In this document: positions 7,130-13,954 of the stretch, in pieces | Numbering within the stretch: the stretch's first letter is position 1 | Layout of the letters: every line of letters starts with the position of its first letter | Assembly (NCBI GenBank): GCA_024280135.1 | Contig: JAJRQS010000155.1 | Span: 1-21,422, forward strand | Source of the DNA: Bacteroidota bacterium | GTDB taxonomy: Bacteria; Bacteroidota; Bacteroidia; Chitinophagales; Saprospiraceae | Direction: 5' to 3' | Length of the DNA: 21,422 nucleotides | Made by a program: the position numbers and the translations under genes | The notes under the pieces: model-generated | Seen by the model: only the letters and a program-made list of their open reading frames with translations | Databases searched by the model: none | Told to the model about the DNA's origin: nothing

Positions 7130-7543
7130 ATGATGAAACAGAATGGAACCGCAATTCCTACCAATGGTCAACAGACTAAGACGAATCCGCCTTTGGTCTG
7201 GAAAGATGAAGCCAATACTGGGCTTGACACCATCCGAAAGATCATACTAGGTAAACATCTTAACGAGATGGAAGCGAAACTCCAAAAAATGAGTAAGAAA
7301 TATGAAGTCTTACTCCAACAAATGGATACTCGATTAGAACAAAAAGAAGCTGAACACCACCAACGCTTACTAAAATTGGAGGCTGAATTTTTTAATAGAC
7401 TTAACCAAATTCAGGCATCCGTCAAAGAAGAAATATCTTCCGTAGAATCTAAAGTCACACAACACACAGAAAAAACAGTGGATTTTGGAAAAATATTAAT
7501 GGAACTAGGAAAAGAATGGTCTCTTGGAAAAAGTAAAAAATAA
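7130..7543 (+). CDS. Coiled-coil protein, first gene of a small-GTPase cassette
   Basis: A 137-residue charged protein with no signal peptide or membrane segment. Residues about 34-110 are a long heptad-rich helix (LDTIRKIILGKHLNEMEAK onward, then repeated Leu/Ile spacing with many Glu, Lys and Gln), strongly predicted to be a coiled coil. A short protein of this type, beginning with an I-R-x-x-I/L-x-G-x-x-L motif, often precedes the OmpA-type sensor gene next to prokaryotic Rab-like GTPases in other phyla. I make that comparison from memory. Its last 20 bases overlap the start of the next gene in another frame, so the two are likely translationally coupled. It is likely a scaffold or adaptor, and no catalytic motif is visible. 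Confidence 0.75.
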   Translation: MMKQNGTAIPTNGQQTKTNPPLVWKDEANTGLDTIRKIILGKHLNEMEAKLQKMSKKYEVLLQQMDTRLEQKEAEHHQRLLKLEAEFFNRLNQIQASVKEEISSVESKVTQHTEKTVDFGKILMELGKEWSLGKSKK

Positions 7544-8438
7544 TACAACCAAACGCTTTTACCCTAAGACCAGAGTTGTAGCATCAGATCCAGAGTATGC
7601 GATCTTCGATGAACCTCCTACGATAGAAAGAAGCGTAGCGCCCCCAGTCTTTGATGATGCCGATCTATTTGAAGAACTCAAAGAAGTGCTGCTCAAAGAA
7701 GATCGTGAAGCCCTCCAACGGTTACAGGACATTTTAGACGAACCCAATAAGCTTTCCGTTAAAGTGTCTCCTGTCATGGAAACAAGGTTGAAAGCCTTTA
7801 AAGAAGCTTTTCCAAATGAATACCGCAGAATCATTGACCAAATGATCGCCGAAAAGCTTGCCAATTCAAAAGAAGAATTGCTTGAGGCCATCTATCCCAT
7901 CATGGGCAAGCTCATTAAAAAATACATTGCTCTACAATTTGGATTACTAAAAGAAAGCATTGATCAGAAGATGAAATTTGGATTTTGGCAGCGACTCAAA
8001 TCAAAATCAAAATCCATCATAACGGGCGTAAAAAGCGAAGACCTTGCGCTAAATGACCTCCATTCTGTGACAATTGAGAAAGTTTTTATTATCCAGAAAC
8101 ATTCTGGTCTTTTAATTGCTTCAAGTGACCATCGATCTGACCAAAATGATATTATTGCGGGTATGATGACTGCGATTAAGTCTTTCGCTGAAGATGCCTT
8201 TGATAAGCAAGGAAGAGAGTTGGAAGAAATAAATTACGGCGGCTACAAACTGCTTTTAGAAGCATATTACTCCTATTACTTTGTGGTCGCAGTATCCGGT
8301 AATATTTCCCTCCATCAAAACGATTTAATTCACGAAAAAATGAGTAACTTTGCTAGTAGAAATCTACACAGGAATCAGGTCAAAGACGGTCAATTCTCTT
8401 TGGCCATCTCTGTGAAGCTGGCAGACTATTTTTTATAA
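7524..8438 (+). CDS. Helical protein with C-terminal roadblock/longin-like sensor domain, GTPase-cassette partner
   Basis: A 304-residue cytoplasmic-looking protein with no signal or membrane helix. The only usable in-frame start is the TTG at 7524, inside the end of the coiled-coil gene. Residues 46-80 are an acidic helical stretch (LFEELKEVLLKEDREAL), and 110-160 hold EAIYPIMGKLIKKYIA and FWQRLKS. Residues 183-275 form an alternating strand-helix domain (VEKVFIIQKHSGLLIAS-type strands, then NDIIAGMMTAIKSFAEDAF, then YKLLLEAYYSYYFVVAVSG). This order matches the N-terminal region of OmpA-type proteins encoded beside Rab-like GTPases in Proteobacteria and Cyanobacteria, but the OmpA peptidoglycan-binding part is absent here. 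The 183-275 pattern resembles roadblock/longin folds, classic partners of small GTPases. The role is inferred, not shown. Confidence 0.7.
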   Translation: MEKVKNNTTKRFYPKTRVVASDPEYAIFDEPPTIERSVAPPVFDDADLFEELKEVLLKEDREALQRLQDILDEPNKLSVKVSPVMETRLKAFKEAFPNEYRRIIDQMIAEKLANSKEELLEAIYPIMGKLIKKYIALQFGLLKESIDQKMKFGFWQRLKSKSKSIITGVKSEDLALNDLHSVTIEKVFIIQKHSGLLIASSDHRSDQNDIIAGMMTAIKSFAEDAFDKQGRELEEINYGGYKLLLEAYYSYYFVVAVSGNISLHQNDLIHEKMSNFASRNLHRNQVKDGQFSLAISVKLADYFL

Positions 8439-8456
8439 GCGGACCCCAACCAAACC

Positions 8457-8947
8457 ATGGTATCAAAAAAAATCATTTTAACAGGTAGTTTTGGCGTAGG
8501 AAAGACTTCTCTTTTCGAGCAATTTTTATATTCCAAATTTAGCAATAAATACCTAACCTCAATTGGGGTAAAAGTAGATAAAAAGATAGTCACCATAAAC
8601 GGAAAAAACTCTCATTGATCATCTGGGATATCGCTGGAGAAGTTAAACAAGATAAAGTACCAACCTCGTATTTTCTAGGCACATCAGCCATTATTTATGT
8701 ATTTGATGTAACTCGTAAATCAACCTATGAAGATATATCAGAGGACATCAGCCATTTGAAGGAAATGTTACCCAGAGGAATTGTATCAGTAGTGGGCAAT
8801 AAAATCGACTTAGTTGAAGATACTTTAATTACAAAACTAAAAGAAGAAATAGCCATTCCGTGGGACATTTTAACAAGTGCCAAAACAGGGGAAAACGTCG
8901 AGGCATTGTTTATCCAAATAGGCGAGAAAATTTTATTACAATCTTAA
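8457..8947 (+). CDS. Rab/Ras-like small GTPase with internal -1 frameshift at a slippery site
   Basis: The zero frame runs from ATG 8457 to TGA 8616-8618 (53 aa) and carries the P-loop GSFGVGKTS (G10, K16, T17) and a Rab-like switch I (LTSIGVKV). The rest of the GTPase continues intact in the -1 frame to TAA 8945-8947, with G3 WDIAGE (D58, G61, numbered in the joined product), G4 NKID (115-118) and G5 TSAK. The heptamer A AAA AAC at 8603-8609, in phase, is a canonical -1 slippage site. Slipping there gives a seamless 163-residue protein (NGKNLSLIIWD). An A7 instead of A6 run would equally give one frame (NGKKLSL). Glu62 stands where Ras has Gln61. The gene follows the sensor gene by 18 bases. 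Programmed frameshift, assembly error and fresh pseudogene all remain possible. Confidence 0.75.
8603..8609 (+). other. Candidate -1 ribosomal slippery heptamer A AAA AAC
   Basis: In the zero frame the codons read ..A AAA AAC, the X XXY YYZ arrangement of -1 frameshift sites. A zero-frame TGA follows at 8616. I see no strong stem-loop or pseudoknot within about 50 bases downstream and no upstream Shine-Dalgarno-like enhancer, which weakens the programmed reading. Confidence 0.45.
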
Positions 8948-8957
8948 AAACTGATTT

Positions 8958-9368
8958 GTGGAGAAGGAAGCAAGAAGTCATCAATTTTGGCTGAATGAGA
9001 AAGGGCAAGTAATCAAAGAAAAAGGTAATTTATTACCCAGTGACATTGTCGAGGAACTTTCAAAAAAATTGATTTGTCCCATATTATTGAGTGTGTTTCA
9101 AGACGTACTTAATCTCGAAAAGGATTCGCCTCCTCTTTATATTCCTAAAGTTAATCTAGCCACTCCATGGATAAATGGTTTTTTTGATTATTTTCTTTCC
9201 ATGACGGATGAGGGAGTTCTTTGGGAAATTAAAGACATCACAGAAGCCACGAACAACAAACTCATCAGACTGCAACCTGAAATGGAGCAGAAACTTAGAG
9301 CAGAAACCAATACCTTTTTGCAAAAAGGTGATTCTTGCGACAATCTCCAGACACCAAACGAAGAATAG
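8958..9368 (+). CDS. Small PAS-like protein, last gene of the GTPase cassette
   Basis: A 136-residue soluble protein starting at GTG 8958, because a TGA two codons upstream (8952) leaves no other start. It begins 10 bases after the GTPase stop. The pattern FWLNEKGQVIKEKGNLLPSD, then a variable middle, then FFDYFLSMTDEGVLWEIKDITE resembles the one-domain PAS-like proteins found after Rab-like GTPases in other bacterial cassettes (strand, ligand-cavity helices, then a final strand pair followed by D-x-T and a trailing helix). The last 35 residues are polar and probably helical. The PAS call is a pattern judgement. No known domain was recognised with certainty. Confidence 0.6.
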   Translation: MEKEARSHQFWLNEKGQVIKEKGNLLPSDIVEELSKKLICPILLSVFQDVLNLEKDSPPLYIPKVNLATPWINGFFDYFLSMTDEGVLWEIKDITEATNNKLIRLQPEMEQKLRAETNTFLQKGDSCDNLQTPNEE

Positions 9369-9705
9369 ATACCTACCTAGTAATATTACCTTGTTTCATC
9401 TAGACCTCTTGTCACCTCTCCTAGTGAACCTGAATAGCATTTACTTAGAGCAAAAAAAAACCTAAAAAAGACTATAAATTCATTCTTTATTAGTAATTTT
9501 GCGAGTTCGCTAGCTGAAGATTTTTTGACTAGTGAATATTTGTAGAAAGATAAAGTTTTTTCAAAATACTTAATAGGAGTTTTACTGACTTAAACGTTTA
9601 ATAACCAAAGGGTTATATGGCTTTTTTGCGCAAGCTCCAAATAAGATTGAAAACTACCGCTTTAATCCCTACGCATACTTTGAATAGATAAAACAACCAA
9701 ACTAC
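9369..9705 (+). other. Intergenic region and gyrA leader (337 bases)
   Basis: No gene is seen. There is no clear terminator after the GTPase cassette. The gyrA promoter box at 9494-9501 predicts an untranslated leader of about 200 bases. Within it lie a perfect 6-bp hairpin, ATAACC-AAAG-GGTTAT (9601-9616), followed eight bases later by a T6 run, and a copy of the WTTTGCGCAAGC motif (9624-9635). No start codon, riboswitch or tRNA pattern that I recognise is present. Confidence 0.5.
9494..9501 (+). promoter_or_regulatory. -7 box of gyrA
   Basis: TAATTTTG followed by C matches TAnnTTTG exactly. The -33 region is not conserved. It lies 205 bases before the gyrA ATG, which implies a long leader, unlike the other promoters in the window. 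Confidence 0.5.
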
Positions 9706-12306
9706 ATGGCATCTGACAATCCAAGAATTATAGATGTAAATATTGAGAAGGAAATGAAAGAGGCATATATCGATTACTCGATGTCTGTCATTGTTTCAAG
9801 AGCGCTACCAGATGTACGAGATGGCTTGAAGCCTGTACATCGTAGAGTACTTTTCGGTATGAGCGAACTAGGACTAGTACATAACAAAGCACATAAGAAA
9901 TCTGCTCGTATCGTCGGGGAGGTACTCGGTAAATATCACCCACATGGTGACACTTCCGTTTATGACTCCATGGTTCGTATGGCTCAGACCTGGTCCCTTA
10001 GATACCCACTAGTAGATGGGCAAGGAAACTTTGGTTCGATGGACGGTGATAGTCCAGCAGCCATGCGTTACACAGAAGCTCGCTTACGCAAAATTTCGAA
10101 AGAATTACTTGCGGATATAGATAAGAACACCGTTGATTTTCGATTGAATTTTGATGATTCGCTTGAAGAACCAACGGTTTTGCCAGCTAGATTTCCAAAT
10201 CTACTTGTCAATGGTGCATCAGGTATTGCCGTCGGTATGGCTACCAATATGCTACCGCATAACCTTACGGAATCAATCAATGCAACTATCGCTATGATTG
10301 ACAATCCCGATATCGAGTTAGAGGAGCTGATGACTCATGTAAAAGCACCCGACTTTCCTACTGGAGGCATCATAAGAGGAGTCACCGGTATAAAGCAAGC
10401 CTATGAAACAGGAAGAGGTAAAGTCGTCTTGCGTGCAAAGACTGAAATTGTTGAAAGCAAAACGGGTAAAGAAACCATTATTGTTTCTGAGATACCTTAT
10501 CAAGTGCACAAAGCGAATTTAATCGTGAAGATTGCGGATTTGGTTAATTCTGGTAAGCTAACAGGTATCAGTGACATACGAGATGAATCTGATAGAAGAG
10601 GACTTCGTATTGTGATAGAAATCAAACGTGACGCAATGGGCAGCGTGGTCTTGAGCAAATTGTTTCAATACTCTTCCCTTCAGACTTCATACGGCATCAA
10701 TAACATTGCCTTGGTGAATGGTCGTCCCGTAGTGCTTTCTTTGAAAAGGATGTTGGAAGAGTTTATCAAGTTTCGATTAGAAGTCATTGTACGTCGTACG
10801 AAATTTGAATTGGCGAAAGCAGAAGCAAGAGCACATATCCTAGAAGGCTATTTAATAGCCTTGGATCATTTAGATGAAATCATCAAATTGATTCGCGCTT
10901 CTCAAACGCCCGATATTGCGAAGGAAGGTTTGATGGCTAATTTTGAATTGTCAGAAATCCAAGCAAAAGCAATCCTGGAGATGCGTCTTCAACGGTTGAC
11001 AGGCATGGAGCGGGATAAAGTAATCAAGGAGTATGAAGAGATAAAAATAAAAATTGCAGAATACAAAGAAATACTCGGTAGCGAAGGCAAACAAAGAGAG
11101 ATCATCAAAGGCGAACTAACGGAGATAAACGATGTCTATGGGGATGATCGCCGTACAGAAATCAGCTTTGAGGATGGAGAGATTGCCATTGAGGATCTCA
11201 TTCCCAATGATGAAGTCGTAATCACAATTTCTAACTTAGGCTACATCAAACGGACTAAACTTGAGGAGTATCGGACTCAAGCACGTGGTGGTCGAGGCTC
11301 TAAAGGCAGTAAGACACGAGATACCGACTTCTTAGAACATATATTTGTGGCAAATAATCATAATTATCTTCTTCTCTTTACAGAAAAAGGTATTTGCCAT
11401 TGGTTACGTGTATTTGAAATCCCAGAAGCCGCTAAAACTTCTACTGGTAGAGTCCTTCAAAACGTCGTAAACTTACCCAAAGAAGACAAGGTCAAAACCT
11501 ATATCAAGATTGATGACTTGACAGATGAAGCGTATATGGGCTCTCATAATGTCATATTTGCTACGAAGAAAGGTAAAGTGAAGAAAACCGTCATGGAGCA
11601 GTTTTCAAGGATTCGTTCTAATGGTATCATAGCGATTTCAATTAATGAAGGGGACGAATTGGTCGATGCTCGTCTAACAAACGGTAATAGCCACGTGTTC
11701 CTAGGAACTAAAAATGGTAAAGCCATCCACTTCTTGGAAGAAAAAGTTAGACCTATGGGCCGTACGGCTGCTGGAGTGAGAGGTATTAGAATAGATGAAA
11801 AAGATGAAGTCATAGGTTTGGTTACTGTTGAAGGAGCAAATACAGATGAAAAATCAATTTTGGTCGTTTCCGAAAAAGGTTCTGGAAAGCGTACCTTAAT
11901 CAATGATTTCAGAATTTCTAATAGAGGAGGAAAAGGGGTCAAAGCAATACAAATTACTGACAAAACGGGTGACTTAGTTGCCATTAAATCTGTACTAGAT
12001 GATGATCAAATGATCATCACCTGCGTATCTGGGATGACTATCAGAATGTCATTAGAAAATATTCGTATCATGGGTCGTGCGACTCAAGGTGTACGTGTCA
12101 TTAAACTCAATGATGGTGATAGCATCGCTGACATTGCCATTACCTCTAAAGACGAAGAAAGTGAAGAGGATGGACTAGAAGCAGATTTCAATAATGCAGA
12201 AGCAGAAATGAAATCCGAAGCATCAAGTTCAGAAGACGTCAAAGAGGATAATTCAGAAGAAAACCCATCTAAAGAGGCCGATTCTGATGACACGACGGAG
12301 GATTAA
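9706..12306 (+). CDS. gyrA: DNA gyrase subunit A
   Basis: An 866-residue type IIA topoisomerase subunit that cleaves and rejoins DNA in the A2B2 gyrase to introduce negative supercoils. The N-terminal 130 residues align without gaps to E. coli numbering. The catalytic tyrosine is Tyr122 ([10 protein letters not shown]), and the quinolone-determining region is [19 protein letters not shown] with Thr83, Ser84 and Asp87. The C-terminal beta-pinwheel carries a GyrA box ([10 protein letters not shown], just after the SNLGYIKRT blade start), which separates it from ParC. The last 45 residues are an acidic, Ser/Glu-rich tail ([11 protein letters not shown] onward), as seen in several GyrA C-termini. 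It stands alone with its own leader, with the TPR gene following after a hairpin. Confidence 0.97.
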   Translation: MASDNPRIIDVNIEKEMKEAYIDYSMSVIVSRALPDVRDGLKPVHRRVLFGMSELGLVHNKAHKKSARIVGEVLGKYHPHGDTSVYDSMVRMAQTWSLRYPLVDGQGNFGSMDGDSPAAMRYTEARLRKISKELLADIDKNTVDFRLNFDDSLEEPTVLPARFPNLLVNGASGIAVGMATNMLPHNLTESINATIAMIDNPDIELEELMTHVKAPDFPTGGIIRGVTGIKQAYETGRGKVVLRAKTEIVESKTGKETIIVSEIPYQVHKANLIVKIADLVNSGKLTGISDIRDESDRRGLRIVIEIKRDAMGSVVLSKLFQYSSLQTSYGINNIALVNGRPVVLSLKRMLEEFIKFRLEVIVRRTKFELAKAEARAHILEGYLIALDHLDEIIKLIRASQTPDIAKEGLMANFELSEIQAKAILEMRLQRLTGMERDKVIKEYEEIKIKIAEYKEILGSEGKQREIIKGELTEINDVYGDDRRTEISFEDGEIAIEDLIPNDEVVITISNLGYIKRTKLEEYRTQARGGRGSKGSKTRDTDFLEHIFVANNHNYLLLFTEKGICHWLRVFEIPEAAKTSTGRVLQNVVNLPKEDKVKTYIKIDDLTDEAYMGSHNVIFATKKGKVKKTVMEQFSRIRSNGIIAISINEGDELVDARLTNGNSHVFLGTKNGKAIHFLEEKVRPMGRTAAGVRGIRIDEKDEVIGLVTVEGANTDEKSILVVSEKGSGKRTLINDFRISNRGGKGVKAIQITDKTGDLVAIKSVLDDDQMIITCVSGMTIRMSLENIRIMGRATQGVRVIKLNDGDSIADIAITSKDEESEEDGLEADFNNAEAEMKSEASSSEDVKEDNSEENPSKEADSDDTTED

Positions 12307-12416
12307 AAATCCGTTAACATTGAAAGGGTACTTTTCTGTATGGAAAAACCGTAATATTGCCATAAAGCTGGTAAGAAAGGAAACACACTGGTTTTTACCG
12401 CACATACTCTTTGTAC

Positions 12417-12441
12417 AGACCTATTAGGTCTTTACATTTTT
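12417..12441 (+). terminator. Probable gyrA terminator
   Basis: AGACC, TATTA, GGTCT (12417-12431; the arms extend to AGACCTA/TAGGTCT as DNA) followed by TTACATTTTT. It lies about 110 bases after the gyrA stop and just before the promoter region of the TPR gene. The stem is short, so strength is uncertain. Confidence 0.5.
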
Positions 12442-12463
12442 AAAACGAAAATATTAATTGCAC

Positions 12464-13747
12464 ATGAAAAAGTTTGCACTCATTGGACTGATGTCCGTTT
12501 TATTCATTTCGATGTCTTTTGGACAAGGAGATCCCAAAAAAGCATTGAAACGAGCTAAAAAAGATTTGGCTGCTTATAATCTTGATCAAAAGAATTATGC
12601 TAAGCTAGAAGAAGCTAAAAAGATGATTGATTTTGCCGCTGCTGATGCCGAATATGGTAAGATGTCAAAGACCTGGAATCTAAAAGGCGAAATTTACAAT
12701 GCTTTAACGAGTAACGTCCAAATTCAACGCATTACCAATCCTGGTTTTAAAAATCCTAATCCACAGGCTTCAGTGATCGCTTATGAAGCATTCAAAAAAG
12801 GACTGGAATTTGCTGAAAAGAAGTATCATAAAAGTGATGCATTGAAAGGTATTTCAGAATCACTCTCTGGCATTTCTGATATGGGCATAAATGCCTATGG
12901 TGCGGGTGACTTCAAAGCTGCTTATGAAGCATTCAGTAAAGGTCTAGAAATCCATAAGTTACTAACTGCTAATGGTAAAAAATCACCTTTAGATAAAAAA
13001 GAACAGTACCAAAACCAGCTATATATCACTGGTCTTGCTGCGCTTAACTCCAATAACTTGGAGGTTGCGGGTCAACTTTTAGGCGAATTAAAATCAGCAG
13101 GTTTTAATAAACCTACTGTTTATGATGGCTTGTACAAGGTTGCTATTGCAAAAGGAGACGATGCGGGTGCTGCTGCAATATTGGCAGAAGGTCGTGAAAA
13201 ATTTCCTGAAGATAAAGCATTGATGTACAGTGAAATTAATAGCTATTTAAAGAGCGGAAAAATGGCAGAACTAGTCTCTAAATTAGGAGATGCAATCAAG
13301 TCTGACCCTGAAAATGCTTCGCTTCACGCTACATTGGGTACTGTTTACGATAGACTTTCTACAGATGCTACCGAAGCAAACAACGAGGCTGAAGCGTCTA
13401 AGAATTTTGCATTGGCAAAAGCTTCTTATGAAAAAGCATTAGCATTAGATCCTGAAAATTTTGCTGCCGTCTATAGTATTGGTGCGCTCTATTATAATAA
13501 AGCGGCTGCTTACACAAAGCAACTAAAGGATTTGGAGAATGACATGTCAAAAGCAGGTATGAAGAAGTTTGATGCTACAAAAGCAGACATGCAAAAAGTC
13601 TTTGATGAAGCACTACCCTACTTTTTGAAAGCTGACAAAATGAATAGTAAAGATGCTAGTACATTAACGGCATTGAAAGAGATTTATGCACGTAAAAATG
13701 ACCTTGTAAAATCTAAAGAGTATTCTGATAGATTGAATGCACTATAG
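12464..13747 (+). CDS. Secreted tetratricopeptide-repeat protein
   Basis: A 427-residue protein from the ATG at 12464. The frame opens two codons earlier at a TTG that I reject, since the signal peptide begins at MKKFALIG. The Sec signal is residues 1-20 (LMSVLFISMSFG, cleavage before QGD). The rest is helical, with recognisable TPR units such as AYGAGDFKAAYEAFSKGLEI and FALAKASYEKALALDPENF, plus less regular ones. No enzymatic motif is visible. Such periplasmic TPR proteins are common in Bacteroidota and usually act as assembly or interaction scaffolds, but the partner here is unknown. The gene is flanked by terminators on both sides, so it is monocistronic. A TTAATTGCAC sequence directly precedes the ATG and may be a degenerate -7 box. 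Confidence 0.88.
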   Translation: MKKFALIGLMSVLFISMSFGQGDPKKALKRAKKDLAAYNLDQKNYAKLEEAKKMIDFAAADAEYGKMSKTWNLKGEIYNALTSNVQIQRITNPGFKNPNPQASVIAYEAFKKGLEFAEKKYHKSDALKGISESLSGISDMGINAYGAGDFKAAYEAFSKGLEIHKLLTANGKKSPLDKKEQYQNQLYITGLAALNSNNLEVAGQLLGELKSAGFNKPTVYDGLYKVAIAKGDDAGAAAILAEGREKFPEDKALMYSEINSYLKSGKMAELVSKLGDAIKSDPENASLHATLGTVYDRLSTDATEANNEAEASKNFALAKASYEKALALDPENFAAVYSIGALYYNKAAAYTKQLKDLENDMSKAGMKKFDATKADMQKVFDEALPYFLKADKMNSKDASTLTALKEIYARKNDLVKSKEYSDRLNAL

Positions 13748-13768
13748 CATGTAAGAACACATTGTTTT

Positions 13769-13805
13769 AAAGCCTTCATTAGTTTTACTAATGGAGGCTT
13801 TTTTT
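13769..13805 (+). terminator. Strong intrinsic terminator after the TPR gene
   Basis: AAAGCCTTCATTAGT (13769-13783) pairs with ACTAATGGAGGCTTT (13787-13801) through 15 pairs including one U-G wobble, with a 3-base loop. The 3' arm runs into seven T (13799-13805). It starts 21 bases after the stop codon. Confidence 0.92.
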
Positions 13806-13926
13806 ATGTCCATCACCATTTAGTTGGTTGTGGCTGCAACCAGAATACCCTATTTAGCAGTTCTTAGCTACAAAACCTAACTGCTTATTACACCCTTAAT
13901 AATGCGCTCAACTAGCAAAAAATAAC

Positions 13927-13934
13927 TACTTTTG
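13927..13934 (+). promoter_or_regulatory. -7 box of leuS
   Basis: TACTTTTG followed by C matches TAnnTTTG exactly, 20 bases before the leuS ATG at 13955, so the leader would be only about 14 bases. No TTG lies at the -33 position. Two small inverted repeats lie upstream of this box (13825-13842 and 13856-13885), outside the predicted transcript. Confidence 0.6.
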
Positions 13935-13954
13935 CAGTCACGAAAATAAATGAA

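Noticed and set aside
9208..9465. 85-aa frame overlapping the PAS-like gene
   Set aside because: It is a shadow frame. The overlapping frame has the better neighbourhood spacing and domain-like pattern.
11544..11984. 146-aa antisense frame inside gyrA
   Set aside because: It is the mirror of highly conserved gyrA codons and its protein has no recognisable features.
13825..13885. T-box or attenuator for leuS from two inverted repeats (13825-13842, 13856-13885)
   Set aside because: Both lie upstream of the -7 box at 13927, so they should not be in the leuS mRNA. No T-box core was seen.
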